Of a stretch of DNA of 64,000 bases, positions 36,142 through 46,485 are shown one piece after another. Origin of the DNA: Rhizobium aethiopicum. Its GTDB lineage: Bacteria; Pseudomonadota; Alphaproteobacteria; Rhizobiales; Rhizobiaceae. Position 1 is the stretch's first letter, and each line of letters begins with the position of its first letter. Where the stretch lies: positions 62,001 to 126,000 of the forward strand of contig NZ_JACIFV010000008.1 in NCBI RefSeq assembly GCF_014197535.1, written 5' to 3'. A model generated the notes under the pieces. The model did not search any database and was not told the origin of the DNA. It saw only the letters and a list, made by a program, of their open reading frames with translations. Position numbers and translations under genes: made by a program.

Positions 36142-37737
36142 TTACTGAGCTTCAGACTTCGTGACGTTCTCGAGACGCGTCAGCTGGGTCGGATGCCCTA
36201 CATATCCCTGCACCTTGGTCGACAGGACGATCGGCTCGAAGCGCTCGAACATCGGCAGCACCGCCGGCTTCTGTTCCACGAACATCTTCTGCATTTCGAC
36301 ATAGAGCTCGCCGCGCTTCTTGGCGTCCGGTTCCATCGATGCCTTGGCCGTCAGAGCCGTCAGCTCCGGGATGTCCCAGGCCGAGCGCCAGACGAAATTG
36401 CCGGCATTGTTGGCTTCCTTCGAGTTGTCGGGATTGGAGGAGAACTGCTCCATCGAGCCGAGCACGTTCGGCATGTAGGCGCTGGTCTGCGGGATCAGCA
36501 GATCGAAATCCCTGGCGCGATGGGCGGCGATGATTTCCGAGCCGTTGCCCTGCTGGATGTCGACCTTGATGCCGACCTGGGCAAGCGATGCCTGGATGGC
36601 CGTGGCAAGATCGATGCGCGGCGTCTGGGCGATCGTCTTCAGAGTCAGCGAGAAGCCGTCCTTGAACCCTGCTTCGGCCAACAACTGCTTGGACTTTTCG
36701 ACGTCGAGATGCCAGTCGGGGTTCGGGATCGCAGATTCGAAATTCTCCGGAACCGGGACGTTTCTCGCCCGCCCGTAGGGCCCCATGATCGTCTTCTCGA
36801 TGCCCTTATAGTCGATGCCATAGGCAATCGCCTCGCGCACCTTCGGATTGGACAGGTACTGGTTGCCGGCATTCATCGACAGCACGTAGAAGCCGCCTGT
36901 CGGAATACGTTGAATCGTAAAGCCCTGCTTGTCCTCGAAGGTCGCGAGATCGGCCGCAGTCAGGGCGCTGGCGATATCGATGTCACCGCGATCGAGCATC
37001 AACCGCTCGACCTGGCTTTCCGGAACATGCCGAACGATGACGCGCTTCATCTTTGGCGCGCCGGCCACATAATCCTTGTTGGCATCCAGGATCACCAGCT
37101 CGTTGGGAGACCAGCGGTTCAGGGTGAACGGACCGGAGCCGGCCGAGTGCGTGCGCATCCAGGCATTTCCCCAGTCGTTGTCTGCGACATGCTTCTGCAC
37201 TTCGACGCTGTCGACAATGCTGGTGGTCGATGCCGCGAGCCGGTAGAGCAGCATCTCGGCCGTCACCTGGCCGGAAAAGTCGATGCGCACGGTCTTGTCG
37301 TCGACTGCCGTAACGAGCTTGTCGACATTGGTCTTGTCGTAGCCGACGCGCTTGAGGTTCGCCGCAGCGGCCTGGTCGAGCTTCAGAAGCCGCCCGATCG
37401 AATAGACGACGTCCTTCGCCGTCACCGGATTGCCGGAGGCGAAATTGGCCTGGCGCAGCGTGAAAGTGATGCCCTTGTCGTCGACCTTCCAGCTTTCGGC
37501 CAGCTGCGGCACGATCTTGCCATCCGGCGTGCTGTTGACCAGGCGGTCGTAGAGGTTCGACATGATCTCGACGGCCTTGCCCTCGGTCGCCTGATGCGGA
37601 TCGAGCGACAGGACCTGCGCCAGTGACGTCCCGATCACCAGCTGATCCCTAGGGGTGGCGGCGTGCGAGAGCGGCGCAGCGATCATCAGCGCGCCGATAA
37701 CGGCGCCGACGAACATGCCTTTCGAAAAATGCTTCAT
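36142..37737 (-). CDS. Family 5 ABC transporter substrate-binding protein (DppA/OppA fold)
   Basis: 531-residue periplasmic binding protein of the peptide/nickel (SBP_bac_5) family. The signal peptide has GMFVGAVIGALMIAAPLSHA, with cleavage after residue ~28. SLDPHQATEGKAVEIMSNLYDR and YVLSMNAGNQYLSNPKVREAIAYGIDYKG are family hallmarks. The open frame reaches 37935, but the ATG ending at 37737 has GGGAGGAG just before it and starts the signal peptide. Despite the family name, such proteins also bind sugars and oligouronides; the sugar-acid genes next door and the shared operator word point that way here. Confidence 0.9.
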   Translation of the reverse strand: MKHFSKGMFVGAVIGALMIAAPLSHAATPRDQLVIGTSLAQVLSLDPHQATEGKAVEIMSNLYDRLVNSTPDGKIVPQLAESWKVDDKGITFTLRQANFASGNPVTAKDVVYSIGRLLKLDQAAAANLKRVGYDKTNVDKLVTAVDDKTVRIDFSGQVTAEMLLYRLAASTTSIVDSVEVQKHVADNDWGNAWMRTHSAGSGPFTLNRWSPNELVILDANKDYVAGAPKMKRVIVRHVPESQVERLMLDRGDIDIASALTAADLATFEDKQGFTIQRIPTGGFYVLSMNAGNQYLSNPKVREAIAYGIDYKGIEKTIMGPYGRARNVPVPENFESAIPNPDWHLDVEKSKQLLAEAGFKDGFSLTLKTIAQTPRIDLATAIQASLAQVGIKVDIQQGNGSEIIAAHRARDFDLLIPQTSAYMPNVLGSMEQFSSNPDNSKEANNAGNFVWRSAWDIPELTALTAKASMEPDAKKRGELYVEMQKMFVEQKPAVLPMFERFEPIVLSTKVQGYVGHPTQLTRLENVTKSEAQ

Positions 37738-37765
37738 TGTAACTCCTCCCTGGATTACTATAAGA

Positions 37766-37778
37766 GACATATTATGTC
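37766..37778. promoter_or_regulatory. Operator-like palindrome before the Dpp-type operon
   Basis: GACATA-T-TATGTC, a 13-base perfect dyad 29 bases before the binding-protein start and 92 bases before gntR. It contains CATATTATGTC, the same 11-base word found at 38602-38612 before the dehydratase gene. It is the probable binding site of the GntR protein. Confidence 0.62.
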
Positions 37779-37869
37779 GTCCGTATGTCGTATTATGATC
37801 TATCGAACTCCGATATGATTTGCAAGACCCGTGCGGAAGACGTGAGGCAAAGGAACTGGGGAAACGAGA

Positions 37870-38580
37870 ATGACGACACTTGGCCGTGGTCGGCAAAGAC
37901 TGGCGCAGCAGGTCATCGATCAATTGCGCGCGCAAATCGAGACGGGGAAATTGCGCGTCGGCGACCAGCTGCCGACCGAGCCGCAGCTCGAATCGACCTT
38001 CGGCGTCAGCCGCACCGTGGTGCGCGAGGCCATCGCGGATTTAAGGGCTGCGGGTTTTGTCCGGCCAATCCAGGGCAAAGGCGTGTTCGTCGCGGATCCG
38101 AAGGTTCATTCGGTCATGTCGCTGACGCCGGTGGAAATCAAAAGCATTCCGGAAACCTTGGAATTGCTGGAGTTTCGCATGGCTACCGAGGGTGAAGCGG
38201 CAGCGATTGCCGCTTATCGCCGCACGGCTGAGCAAGAAGCGGCGATCCGCGAGGCAAACCGAAGAATGGCGCAACTGATCGAGACGGGACAGCAGACCGT
38301 CGAGGCGGATTATGCCTTTCACATGGCGATCGCCGCGGCCACCAACAACCGGTTCTATGTCGATGTTCTCCGTCATTTCGGCCCGCGCGCCATTCCCCGC
38401 GGGCAGTTTCCGACGCTGCCGGAGGCCAATGACCGCGAGTATCTGCAGAAGGTCTATGCCGAACATGTGGACATCCTGGCGGCGATCGCCGATCAGGACC
38501 CCGACCGTGCCCGCCAGGCGATGCGCGCGCATCTGATGGCGAGCCAACGTCGCTATCGCATGCTTGCCGAACAGCAATAG
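37870..38580 (+). CDS. GntR-family regulator (FadR/UxuR subgroup)
   Basis: 236-residue repressor. The winged helix-turn-helix is RVGDQLPTEPQLESTFGVSR, then TVVREAIADLRAAGFVRPIQ (residues ~35-75). The FCD effector domain holds the metal-binding pattern with Asp and His residues (VEADYAFHMAIAAATNN near 146-162, later EHVDILAAI). GGGGAAACGAGA before the ATG is a good ribosome site. It lies between the Dpp-type operon (divergent) and the uxuA-like and kdgD genes (same direction), each preceded by the same palindrome word, so it should control both, as UxuR/ExuR-type proteins control hexuronate genes. Confidence 0.9.
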   Translation: MTTLGRGRQRLAQQVIDQLRAQIETGKLRVGDQLPTEPQLESTFGVSRTVVREAIADLRAAGFVRPIQGKGVFVADPKVHSVMSLTPVEIKSIPETLELLEFRMATEGEAAAIAAYRRTAEQEAAIREANRRMAQLIETGQQTVEADYAFHMAIAAATNNRFYVDVLRHFGPRAIPRGQFPTLPEANDREYLQKVYAEHVDILAAIADQDPDRARQAMRAHLMASQRRYRMLAEQQ

Positions 38581-38601
38581 GGCTCGACACCCTCAAAAAT
38601 T

Positions 38602-38621
38602 CATATTATGTCATATGACAT
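38602..38621. promoter_or_regulatory. Operator-like palindrome before the dehydratase gene
   Basis: Perfect 14-base palindrome ATGTCATATGACAT at 38608-38621, with the shared 11-base word CATATTATGTC running from 38602 to 38612. It stands 24 bases before the dehydratase start. With the site at 37766 it defines a likely GntR operator. Confidence 0.68.
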
Positions 38622-38644
38622 TATTGAATTTGGAGAGGTCTCTG

Positions 38645-39619
38645 ATGTATCTTGGAACACAGGTGGCGGCGCGCGGCGATGACGATTATCGGATCTTCGC
38701 GCAATTGGGGGTGAAGCATATCAGCGCCGATCCGCCGGGAAAGCCGAGCAGCTGGACGCTTGCCGATATCGAACGCCATCGCGACAAGGTCGAGAGCTTT
38801 GGCCTGATCCTCGACATGATCCAGCTGCCCCTGCCCTCGCAGCCGATCGAGAAGGCCTCCTATCCCGACATCCTGCTTGCCGGGCCTGAGCGTGACCGGC
38901 AGATCGATGCGGTCTGCCAGATGATCGAGGATGTCGCGGCGGCCGGCGTTCCGGCGGTCAAATACAATCTCAACCTGATCGGCATTCCGCGCACGCCGGA
39001 CGAACCGGGACGCGGCGGCTCGATGAATGCGAGCTTCCGCTGGGAGAAGACGGATCAGCAGGCAGCCCCCGGCCTTGCCGGCGTGCTCTCAGAGGACGAA
39101 AACTGGGAACGGATCGATTATTTCCTCGAACGGGTCGTGCCGGTCGCCGAAAGCAATCGCGTCCGGCTCGCCTGCCATCCGCACGACCCCTATACGCCGC
39201 CCGGCTATCGCGGCGTCACGCGCGTGCTGGGAACGGTGGAAGGGCTGAAGAAATTCGTGCAGATGCGCGAAAACCCCTATCACGGCCTCAATTTCTGCCA
39301 GGGCTCGGTCGGCGAGATGCTCGAAAATCCGCGCGAAGAGATCGACGACATCATTCGCTGGTTCGGTGAGCGCAACAAGATCTTCAACGTCCACTTCCGC
39401 AATATTCGCGGCGGCAAGCTGTCCTTCATGGAGACCTTTCCCGACGAGGGCGACATGGACATGGTCCGCTCGGCCAGGATCTACAAGGAAGTCGGCTACA
39501 AATACATGCTGATGCCCGACCATGTGCCGACCGTCAGCGGCCAGGATCCATCCGCCACCGCATTTGCCTTCTGCTACGGCTACATCGCGGCACTTCTGCA
39601 AGTGCTCGAGAACGCCTGA
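38645..39619 (+). CDS. Mannonate dehydratase family protein (UxuA-like)
   Basis: 324-residue TIM-barrel enzyme of the UxuA superfamily, whose best-known member turns D-mannonate into 2-keto-3-deoxygluconate. Metal and substrate motifs are RLACHPHDPYTPPGYRGVTR (near 175-195), GLNFCQGSVGEM (~219-230) and NVHFRNIRGG (~255-264), equivalent to the UxuA CHP, CxGS and HxRN elements. At 324 residues it is shorter than E. coli UxuA (394), so the exact substrate may differ. The upstream open frame to 38564 overlaps gntR; GGAGAGG before ATG 38645 decides the start. It is followed by kdgD. Confidence 0.85.
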   Translation: MYLGTQVAARGDDDYRIFAQLGVKHISADPPGKPSSWTLADIERHRDKVESFGLILDMIQLPLPSQPIEKASYPDILLAGPERDRQIDAVCQMIEDVAAAGVPAVKYNLNLIGIPRTPDEPGRGGSMNASFRWEKTDQQAAPGLAGVLSEDENWERIDYFLERVVPVAESNRVRLACHPHDPYTPPGYRGVTRVLGTVEGLKKFVQMRENPYHGLNFCQGSVGEMLENPREEIDDIIRWFGERNKIFNVHFRNIRGGKLSFMETFPDEGDMDMVRSARIYKEVGYKYMLMPDHVPTVSGQDPSATAFAFCYGYIAALLQVLENA

Positions 39620-39645
39620 CACGATTTTCAACACGTAAGGAATAG

Positions 39646-40578
<933 letters not shown>

Positions 40579-40604
40579 AAGCGGAGATGTTCGCGCCGGT
40601 TGGT

Positions 40605-40742
40605 GCCCCTCACCCTAACCCTCTCCCCGTAAAAACGGGGAGAGGGGACGTGCCAAAAGCAACGTCGAGATAGAGGAAGCCGGTGCGGCATATCCCTTCT
40701 CCCCGCGAGCGGGGAGAAGGTGCCGGCAGGCGGATGAGGGGC
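40605..40742. repeat. RIME-like intergenic palindromic repeat, type A
   Basis: A 138-base mosaic with outer arms GCCCCTCA/TGAGGGGC, a first inner hairpin of 12-base arms (CCCTCTCCCCGT, AAAA loop, 40619-40646) and a second with 12-base arms (CCTTCTCCCCGC, GA loop, 40695-40720). This organisation and the CTCTCCCCGT core match the intergenic mosaic elements of rhizobia. It fills the gap between kdgD and the convergent ABC operon and may act as a bidirectional transcription end. Confidence 0.82.
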
Positions 40743-40793
40743 TGATGTCGGCAATCTCCCAGGCTGAAAATGTCGCAGCCCTATCGCCCTCAC

Positions 40794-41867
40794 CTACAGC
40801 GCCACACCAGTCCCACGATCGAAAATGTGCACCTGGTCGCTGGCGATACTGGCCTCGAACACGGCGCCGTAGCGGGCGGGATATTCGCCGTCGACGATCG
40901 CCGTTACCTGCTGCCCGGCAAGGTCGAAGACCACATGGGTCTGGGCGCCCGTCGGTTCCACCAGCATGGTTCGGCCGGCAAGCGGTGTGCCGCCCGATAT
41001 GCCGGGAACCAGATGTTCGGGGCGCAGGCCGATGGTGACGGCCTGACCTGATTTGACCTTGCGGTCGGGCGCGATGCGGATCGCCGTGCCGTCTTCGAGG
41101 CGGGCGGCGGGTTCGCCGTTTTCACCGTCCACTGTGCCCTCCAGCATATTCATCGCCGGCGATCCGATGAAGGCGGCGACGAAGAGATTGGCCGGCTTCC
41201 GATAGAGTTCGAGCGGTGTTCCCTGCTGCTCCACCTTGCCGTGATTGAGCACAACGATGCGGTCGGCGAGCGTCATCGCCTCGATCTGGTCGTGGGTGAC
41301 ATAGATCGAGGTCGTCCGGACCTTCTGGTGCAGTGTCTTGATCTCCGAGCGCATCTGCACGCGCAGTTTCGCATCAAGGTTGGAGAGCGGCTCATCGAAC
41401 AGGAAGACGGCCGGGTTGCGGACGATGGCGCGGCCCATGGCGACGCGCTGGCGCTGGCCGCCGGAAAGCTGGGCGGGCTTGCGGTCGAGCAGCTTGGCGA
41501 GGTCGAGCATACGGGCGGCTTCAGTGACGCGGGCCTCGATCTCCGCTTTGGCAACGCCGGCGAGCTTCAGATTGAAACCCATGTTTTCGGCGACGGTCAT
41601 GTGCGGATAGAGCGCATAGGACTGGAAGACCATGGCGATGTTGCGCTCGCGCGGCGTCATGGCGTTGACGACATTGCCGCCGATGGCGATCTCGCCGTCG
41701 GTAATCTCCTCGAGGCCGGCGATCATTCGCAGCAGCGTCGATTTTCCGCAGCCGGACGGCCCGACCAAGGCGACGAATTCGCCGTCCTCGATATGCAGCG
41801 AGATGCCATGGATGACGTCGACGGCGCCATAGGTCTTGCGGATGTCGTTCAATTCAACGGATGCCAT
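40794..41867 (-). CDS. CUT1 sugar ABC transporter ATP-binding protein (UgpC/MalK type), second copy
   Basis: 357-residue ATPase: Walker [10 protein letters not shown] (residues 36-44), signature [14 protein letters not shown], Walker [17 protein letters not shown] and a C-terminal TOBE domain ([16 protein letters not shown], then [14 protein letters not shown]). It is similar in layout to the ATPase at 23753-24832, but it belongs to a separate operon and is its last gene, 22 bases after the MalG-type permease. Confidence 0.92.
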   Translation of the reverse strand: MASVELNDIRKTYGAVDVIHGISLHIEDGEFVALVGPSGCGKSTLLRMIAGLEEITDGEIAIGGNVVNAMTPRERNIAMVFQSYALYPHMTVAENMGFNLKLAGVAKAEIEARVTEAARMLDLAKLLDRKPAQLSGGQRQRVAMGRAIVRNPAVFLFDEPLSNLDAKLRVQMRSEIKTLHQKVRTTSIYVTHDQIEAMTLADRIVVLNHGKVEQQGTPLELYRKPANLFVAAFIGSPAMNMLEGTVDGENGEPAARLEDGTAIRIAPDRKVKSGQAVTIGLRPEHLVPGISGGTPLAGRTMLVEPTGAQTHVVFDLAGQQVTAIVDGEYPARYGAVFEASIASDQVHIFDRGTGVAL

Positions 41868-41889
41868 GCTTGCACTCCAATGGTTCGGC

Positions 41890-42738
41890 TCAGGACTTCA
41901 CCGCGCCGGCGGTCAATCCGGCGATGATGTGTCTCTGGGCGACGAAGAAGACGATGATGGTGGGAAGGATGGTCAGCGTGATGAAGGCCAGCACCAACTG
42001 CCATTCCGTGCCGAATTCGCCGCGATAGACCATGATGCCGAGCGGCCAGGGATATTTGGATTCCGAGTTCAGCATGATCAGCGGCAGGATGTAGCTGTTC
42101 CAACTGCCGACGAAGGAAATGATGCTGACCGTGGCGACGATCGGCCGGGAGAGCGGCAGCGAGATATGCCAGAAGAACCTGAGATAACCGCAACCGTCGA
42201 CGAAGGCCGCCTGAAACAATTCTTCCGGAAGATTGCGGAAATAGTTCCTGAACAAAAGAATGCTCATGCCGAGGCCGAAGGCGACCTGTGGCAGCACCAC
42301 ACCCCAATAGGTATTGAGCAGGCCGAGATCACGAATGCGGATGAACAGCGGCAGGATCGCGGTGGCGGCCGGAAACATCAGGCCGAGCAGGAAATAATTG
42401 AGCAGGAAGGACGAGCCGAAGAAGCGGACATGGGCAAAGGCGAAGGCCGCCATCGACGAGACGATCAGCGTCAAGAGCACGGTCAGCGCCGCAATGACGA
42501 GCGAATTGCCGATCTGCAGCCAATAGCGCTCGCCGAAGAGGATGTCGGTGTAGTTCGCCCATTGCCATTCGGTCGGCAGGCCGAAGGGATTGGTGCGGAG
42601 ATCCCCCAGCGTCTTGAAGCCGCCGAGCGCCGTCGTCAGCAGCGGCACCAGTACGATCGCGGCGATCAGGCTCAGCGATACGTAGAGATAGATGCGGGTG
42701 GATGTCCTCATGCGGATGGAAGAGCTCATATCAGTCAT
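41890..42738 (-). CDS. CUT1 sugar ABC transporter permease (MalG type), second system
   Basis: 282-residue inner-membrane permease with about six helices. [20 protein letters not shown] is the conserved third helix region, and the EAA loop reads [20 protein letters not shown], then SLPLSRPIV. The C-terminal [15 protein letters not shown] is a classic MalG ending. It overlaps the MalF-type gene by 8 bases. Confidence 0.92.
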   Translation of the reverse strand: MTDMSSSIRMRTSTRIYLYVSLSLIAAIVLVPLLTTALGGFKTLGDLRTNPFGLPTEWQWANYTDILFGERYWLQIGNSLVIAALTVLLTLIVSSMAAFAFAHVRFFGSSFLLNYFLLGLMFPAATAILPLFIRIRDLGLLNTYWGVVLPQVAFGLGMSILLFRNYFRNLPEELFQAAFVDGCGYLRFFWHISLPLSRPIVATVSIISFVGSWNSYILPLIMLNSESKYPWPLGIMVYRGEFGTEWQLVLAFITLTILPTIIVFFVAQRHIIAGLTAGAVKS

Positions 42739-43669
42739 GGCGCATGAAGATCCTTTTGTAACCGAAGGCGAGTGTCACGCAGATGATGAACAGCACCACG
42801 CCGACGGCGCTGCCCAGACCCACCTGCATGCGCATGACACCGTAGGTATAGAGGAAGGTGACCATCGTCTGCGTCGAGTTCGACGGCCCGCCGCCGGTCA
42901 GCGGCATGATCATGTCGAAGAGCTGCAGGGAGCCGACGACGGCGAAGAAGATTGAAAGGCGCAGGGTGGAGCCGAGGAGCGGCAGCGTGACGTAGCGGAA
43001 TTTCTGCCAGCCGGTGGCGCCGTCGATCTCGGCCGCCTCCAGCACGCTCTTGTCGACCGATTGCAGGCCGGCGATGAACAGCATCATGTGGAAGCCGAAA
43101 TACTTCCAGACGATAACCCCGAGGATGGCATAGATCGCCACGTCCTTGTCGGCGAGCACATAAGGATTGGCGAAGCCGAAGAAGTTGGAAACGGCGGCAA
43201 ACAGGCCGTAGTCGCCGTCATAGACGAAGCGCCAGATGAGGCCTGCGGCAACATCCGCCAGCACATAGGGCAGGAAGAAGATCAGGCGGTAAGCGACGAC
43301 ACCGGGAATGCGGTGCGCCAGCATGGTGGCCAGCCAGATGGCGAGCGGCACCTGGATGCAGATCGAGATGATGATGATCAGGCCGTTATTGACCAGCGCC
43401 TGGGTAAACGCCGCGTTGCGGAACAGGACCTGGAAATTGCGGAGTGCGATGAACTCCGTCGGCGTGCCGTAACCGTTCCACTTATAGAGGCTGTACCAGG
43501 CCGCCTCGCCCATCGGCATGATCACGAAGAGCGTGAAGAGCAGCAGCGCCGGCGGCAGAAACAGCAACAGCACCGTCAGCCGGTCGTGGGCGACCGAGCT
43601 CTTCCGGTTTGCGGCTCGTCTTGCCGGCCTTGCGGCGCTCGGTGTCGATAAGACTGAGATATTGGCCAT
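42731..43669 (-). CDS. CUT1 sugar ABC transporter permease (MalF type), second system
   Basis: 312-residue inner-membrane permease. The first helix region is LTVLLLFLPPALLLFTLFVI, followed by the periplasmic WYSLYKWNGYGTPTEFIALR. The EAA loop is SVLEAAEIDGATGWQKFRYV followed by TLPLLGSTL. It starts 80 bases after the binding-protein gene, with a perfect 10-base-pair hairpin in the gap, and overlaps the next permease. Confidence 0.92.
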   Translation of the reverse strand: MANISVLSTPSAARPARRAANRKSSVAHDRLTVLLLFLPPALLLFTLFVIMPMGEAAWYSLYKWNGYGTPTEFIALRNFQVLFRNAAFTQALVNNGLIIIISICIQVPLAIWLATMLAHRIPGVVAYRLIFFLPYVLADVAAGLIWRFVYDGDYGLFAAVSNFFGFANPYVLADKDVAIYAILGVIVWKYFGFHMMLFIAGLQSVDKSVLEAAEIDGATGWQKFRYVTLPLLGSTLRLSIFFAVVGSLQLFDMIMPLTGGGPSNSTQTMVTFLYTYGVMRMQVGLGSAVGVVLFIICVTLAFGYKRIFMRHD

Positions 43670-43702
43670 GGTTCCTGCTTTCGCATTTCGTCGGCAGCGA
43701 TG

Positions 43703-43731
43703 CCGGCGCTCCCGATTGGCAGGAGCGCCGG
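43703..43731 (-). other. Intra-operon stem-loop after the second CUT1 binding protein
   Basis: Perfect 10-base arms CCGGCGCTCC/GGAGCGCCGG with a 9-base loop, between the binding-protein and permease genes and without a T-run. It is a likely mRNA-stabilising hairpin that sets the binding-protein to permease ratio. Confidence 0.7.
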
Positions 43732-43749
43732 ATGGTTCTGCGGCGCTGG

Positions 43750-45054
43750 TTATTGTTCCAGTTCGAAAGCGTCCTGGATCATCTGGGCGCCGTCCTTGGA
43801 GTTCATCTGTCCGGAGACGATTTCCACCGAGACGTCGTTGACGACACGGCCGACGGCCGCACCGAGATCCTGGTCGAAGAAGTTCTGATGCCAGGTCGAA
43901 CCGGCAAGCTGTTTGGCCGATTCGGCCAGCAGCGGATTGACGACGCCGTCATCGGCGCCGACGGCAACAGGCAGGAGCATGCCTGATTTGGCCATTGCGC
44001 GCTCGTTTTCCGCATTCGTCAGGAAAGCGAGGAAATCGATCGCTTCCTTGGAGGCGTTCTTGGTGAGCGCCCAGCCGTTCAGGCCGCCGAGCGTATCGGT
44101 CGGCTTGCCGGCGCCGCCTTCGACCGTCGGGAAGACGAAACGGCCGATATTGTCGGATGAAAGCCCCTTGCCGTCCCCGGCATTCTTGCGCTGGTTGGCC
44201 TCGGTCGCTTCAAAGCCGAGAATCATTGCCGCCTTGCCGTCGCCGAAAACGCCGAGCGTCTGTGGCCAGGTCGTGCCGAGATAGCCCGGCTGGAACGGTT
44301 CGAGCTTGCCGAGCTCGGCGAGATCTTCTCCGGCCTTGATGATGGCCGGATCGAGGAAGCCTTCGCCCTCGCCCTTCTTGGCCGCATCGAAGACCTTCTG
44401 GCCGCCCTCACGCATGACGAGATAGCTCCAGTAGAAGTGGATCGGCCATTTCTCGCCCCCGCCGCCGGCGATCGGTACGATACCGGCCGCCTTGATCTTC
44501 TTCACCGCCTCAAGAAAATCAGCCCAGGTCTTGATGTCCTCGGCCTTGACCCCGGCCTTGGCAAACAAGGCCTTGTTATAGAAGAAGCTGACCAGGCCGA
44601 CCTTGTAGGGGATCGCCCAGGTTTTGCCGTCGAAGGTCAGGCCGTCGACCGAGGCCGGCGTATAGGCCTTGCGCAGCTTGCCGCCATCAGCATCGAGGGC
44701 TGCCGTCACATCCTGCAGCGCGCCGGTCTCGGACTGCTGCTTCAGGACGCCACCGCCCCAGCTGAAAAAGAAATCCGGTACGTCGTCGGACTGCAGCAGC
44801 GTGGGAAGCTTGGCCTTGAAGGCCTCGTTTTCGAGAAACTGCATCTGGATGTCGACGTCGGGATGCTGAGCTTCGTATTTCTTGACGATTTCTTCCCAGG
44901 CGGCGACGTTCTTCGGATCGGTTTCAAGATGCAGCCACTTGACCACCGTCGTCGCCGAGGCGGCCCCTGCTCCGGCCAGCAACATGCCGGCTGCCGCGGC
45001 CACGGATACGATGCGCCTGCCGCCGAAAGCGGCGTTCTTCAGCATGAAATTCAT
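43750..45054 (-). CDS. CUT1 sugar ABC transporter substrate-binding protein, second system
   Basis: 434-residue family 1 binding protein. The signal peptide includes VSVAAAAGMLLAGAGAASAT, cleaved near residue 35. The mature part starts TTVVKWLHLETDPKNVAAWE and has KYEAQHPDVDIQMQFLENEA, typical for N-acetylglucosamine, raffinose or cellobiose-type CUT1 binders. GMLLPVAVGADDGV near the C-terminus is part of the hinge region. It is the first gene of the second CUT1 operon and is divergent from a ROK regulator. Ligand not determinable. Confidence 0.9.
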   Translation of the reverse strand: MNFMLKNAAFGGRRIVSVAAAAGMLLAGAGAASATTVVKWLHLETDPKNVAAWEEIVKKYEAQHPDVDIQMQFLENEAFKAKLPTLLQSDDVPDFFFSWGGGVLKQQSETGALQDVTAALDADGGKLRKAYTPASVDGLTFDGKTWAIPYKVGLVSFFYNKALFAKAGVKAEDIKTWADFLEAVKKIKAAGIVPIAGGGGEKWPIHFYWSYLVMREGGQKVFDAAKKGEGEGFLDPAIIKAGEDLAELGKLEPFQPGYLGTTWPQTLGVFGDGKAAMILGFEATEANQRKNAGDGKGLSSDNIGRFVFPTVEGGAGKPTDTLGGLNGWALTKNASKEAIDFLAFLTNAENERAMAKSGMLLPVAVGADDGVVNPLLAESAKQLAGSTWHQNFFDQDLGAAVGRVVNDVSVEIVSGQMNSKDGAQMIQDAFELEQ

Positions 45055-45162
45055 GATTTTCCTCCCAGGGGACCTATCCTCACAATTTTTCCCCTATGCG
45101 GATTAATTCAACGGACCTCGCGCCGGATGTCAACCCGATACGTTAATTTTTACCAAATTCGC

Positions 45163-45192
45163 TTGACAGCCCTGCGGAGTTGCCTGCTATTT
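45163..45192 (+). promoter_or_regulatory. Candidate sigma-70 promoter for the ROK gene
   Basis: TTGACA at 45163-45168, 18 bases, CTATTT at 45187-45192, in the AT-rich divergent gap between the CUT1 operon and the ROK gene. The -35 is perfect; the -10 fits the loose alphaproteobacterial form. Several TTAATT words surround it and could be operator parts. Confidence 0.42.
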
Positions 45193-45253
45193 AATTCGTA
45201 ACCCGTTATAAATGTTGGCTTCCGCCCAACCAAACGACTGCCGGCACATTTTC

Positions 45254-46453
45254 ATGAAGACTGCAGATCCAGAATTGATGCGCGCGATCAATCGCTTGAA
45301 CGTGCTCGACACCATCAGGCGCCATGGTCCGATCTCGCGCATCGAAATCAGCGAGCGGACCGAACTTTCGACGACAACCGTCTCGGCCATCACCGCCTCG
45401 CTGCTCGATGACGGGCTCATCCTGCCGCGGCATGAAGGCGATATCCGCAATGAGGCGGTGCGTGGCCGGCCGCGCGTGGCGCTGGAGCTCAATCCCGACG
45501 CCGCCCGCGTCGTGGGTGGCAAGATCGCCGCCAGCCGCATGGTGTTCGTCGTCACCAATTTTCGCGGCGACGTGCTGTCGAAGCTGGCTTTGCCGATCCG
45601 CATCGACCGGCAGCCGATCGGCGTCATTGCCGATCTGGTCGAGGACGGGGTCAGGCGCTGCGTCGTCGATGCCGGCCTGTCGCTGGAAGATGTCGACAGC
45701 ATCTGCCTCGGCTTTCCCGGCGTCGTCGAGCACCGCACCGGCTACATCAGAAGCAGCCCGATCTTTCGCGACACCAATGTCGATTTCGCCGCCGAGATGT
45801 CGACGCGGCTGTCGACGCCGACCATCGTCGAGAGCGACGCCCATGCCATCACGCTCGGCCATCACTGGTTCGGAAGAGCCAGGGATCTCGAGGATATGGT
45901 GTTGATTTCGCTGGAACAGACGCTGGGGCTTGGCGTGTTGCACGGCAACCGCCTGTTCCGCGGCGCCGGCGGCCTCAGCCATAATCTCGGCGACCTCGTG
46001 CTCGGCATGGGACCGAACGGCATCGTGCGGCTTTTCAGCCAGGCCGGCGAAAGCGCGATCCTCGGCGAACAGCAGGCCGATGGGCGTTTTGCCGAAGCGA
46101 TCCGCCTCGGGCGCGGCATGACCCATGCCCAAGCTCTGATCAAGGCTGATGACGATCGGCTGATCGGCGCTGCCATGCGCGCCGGCGAGGCAGTCGGCTT
46201 GACCATCGCCAACATCGTCACGCTGTTTGCGCCGCCGCGCGTCATTCTGGTCGGCTCCAGCCTGGCGCTCGGCGAACCGTTTTTGAACAGCCTGCGCGAC
46301 GCCTATGCGCTCGCCATCCCGCCCTCGCTGAAGGGGGTCAGCGAACTCGTCTTCGACGATTCGAGCGATGATTTCTGGGCGCAGGGTGCCGCAGCCGTGG
46401 CGCTCTACGAACTCTACGAATCACCCTGGAGCACCACAGGGCCGGCGCTCTGA
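45254..46453 (+). CDS. ROK-family transcriptional regulator (NagC/XylR type)
   Basis: 399-residue regulator. The N-terminal MarR-like helix-turn-helix is LDTIRRHGPISRIEISERTE followed by LSTTTVSAITASLLDDGLI. The ROK domain has ICLGFPGVVEHRTG and GLGVLHGNRLFRGAGGLSHN. The usual zinc motif C-x-C-G-x2-G-C after that histidine is missing: no cysteine occurs there. I chose the ATG at 45254; one at 45212 is possible. It is divergent from the CUT1 operon and codirectional with the dehydrogenase and ThuA-like genes, so it probably controls both. Confidence 0.88.
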   Translation: MKTADPELMRAINRLNVLDTIRRHGPISRIEISERTELSTTTVSAITASLLDDGLILPRHEGDIRNEAVRGRPRVALELNPDAARVVGGKIAASRMVFVVTNFRGDVLSKLALPIRIDRQPIGVIADLVEDGVRRCVVDAGLSLEDVDSICLGFPGVVEHRTGYIRSSPIFRDTNVDFAAEMSTRLSTPTIVESDAHAITLGHHWFGRARDLEDMVLISLEQTLGLGVLHGNRLFRGAGGLSHNLGDLVLGMGPNGIVRLFSQAGESAILGEQQADGRFAEAIRLGRGMTHAQALIKADDDRLIGAAMRAGEAVGLTIANIVTLFAPPRVILVGSSLALGEPFLNSLRDAYALAIPPSLKGVSELVFDDSSDDFWAQGAAAVALYELYESPWSTTGPAL

Positions 46454-46485
46454 GGAGCGCGCACTCAAGATCAATGGAGGAATTC

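Noticed and set aside
36193-37626. 477-codon open frame on the plus strand
   Set aside because: Antisense to the family 5 binding protein, which has a signal peptide and ribosome site.
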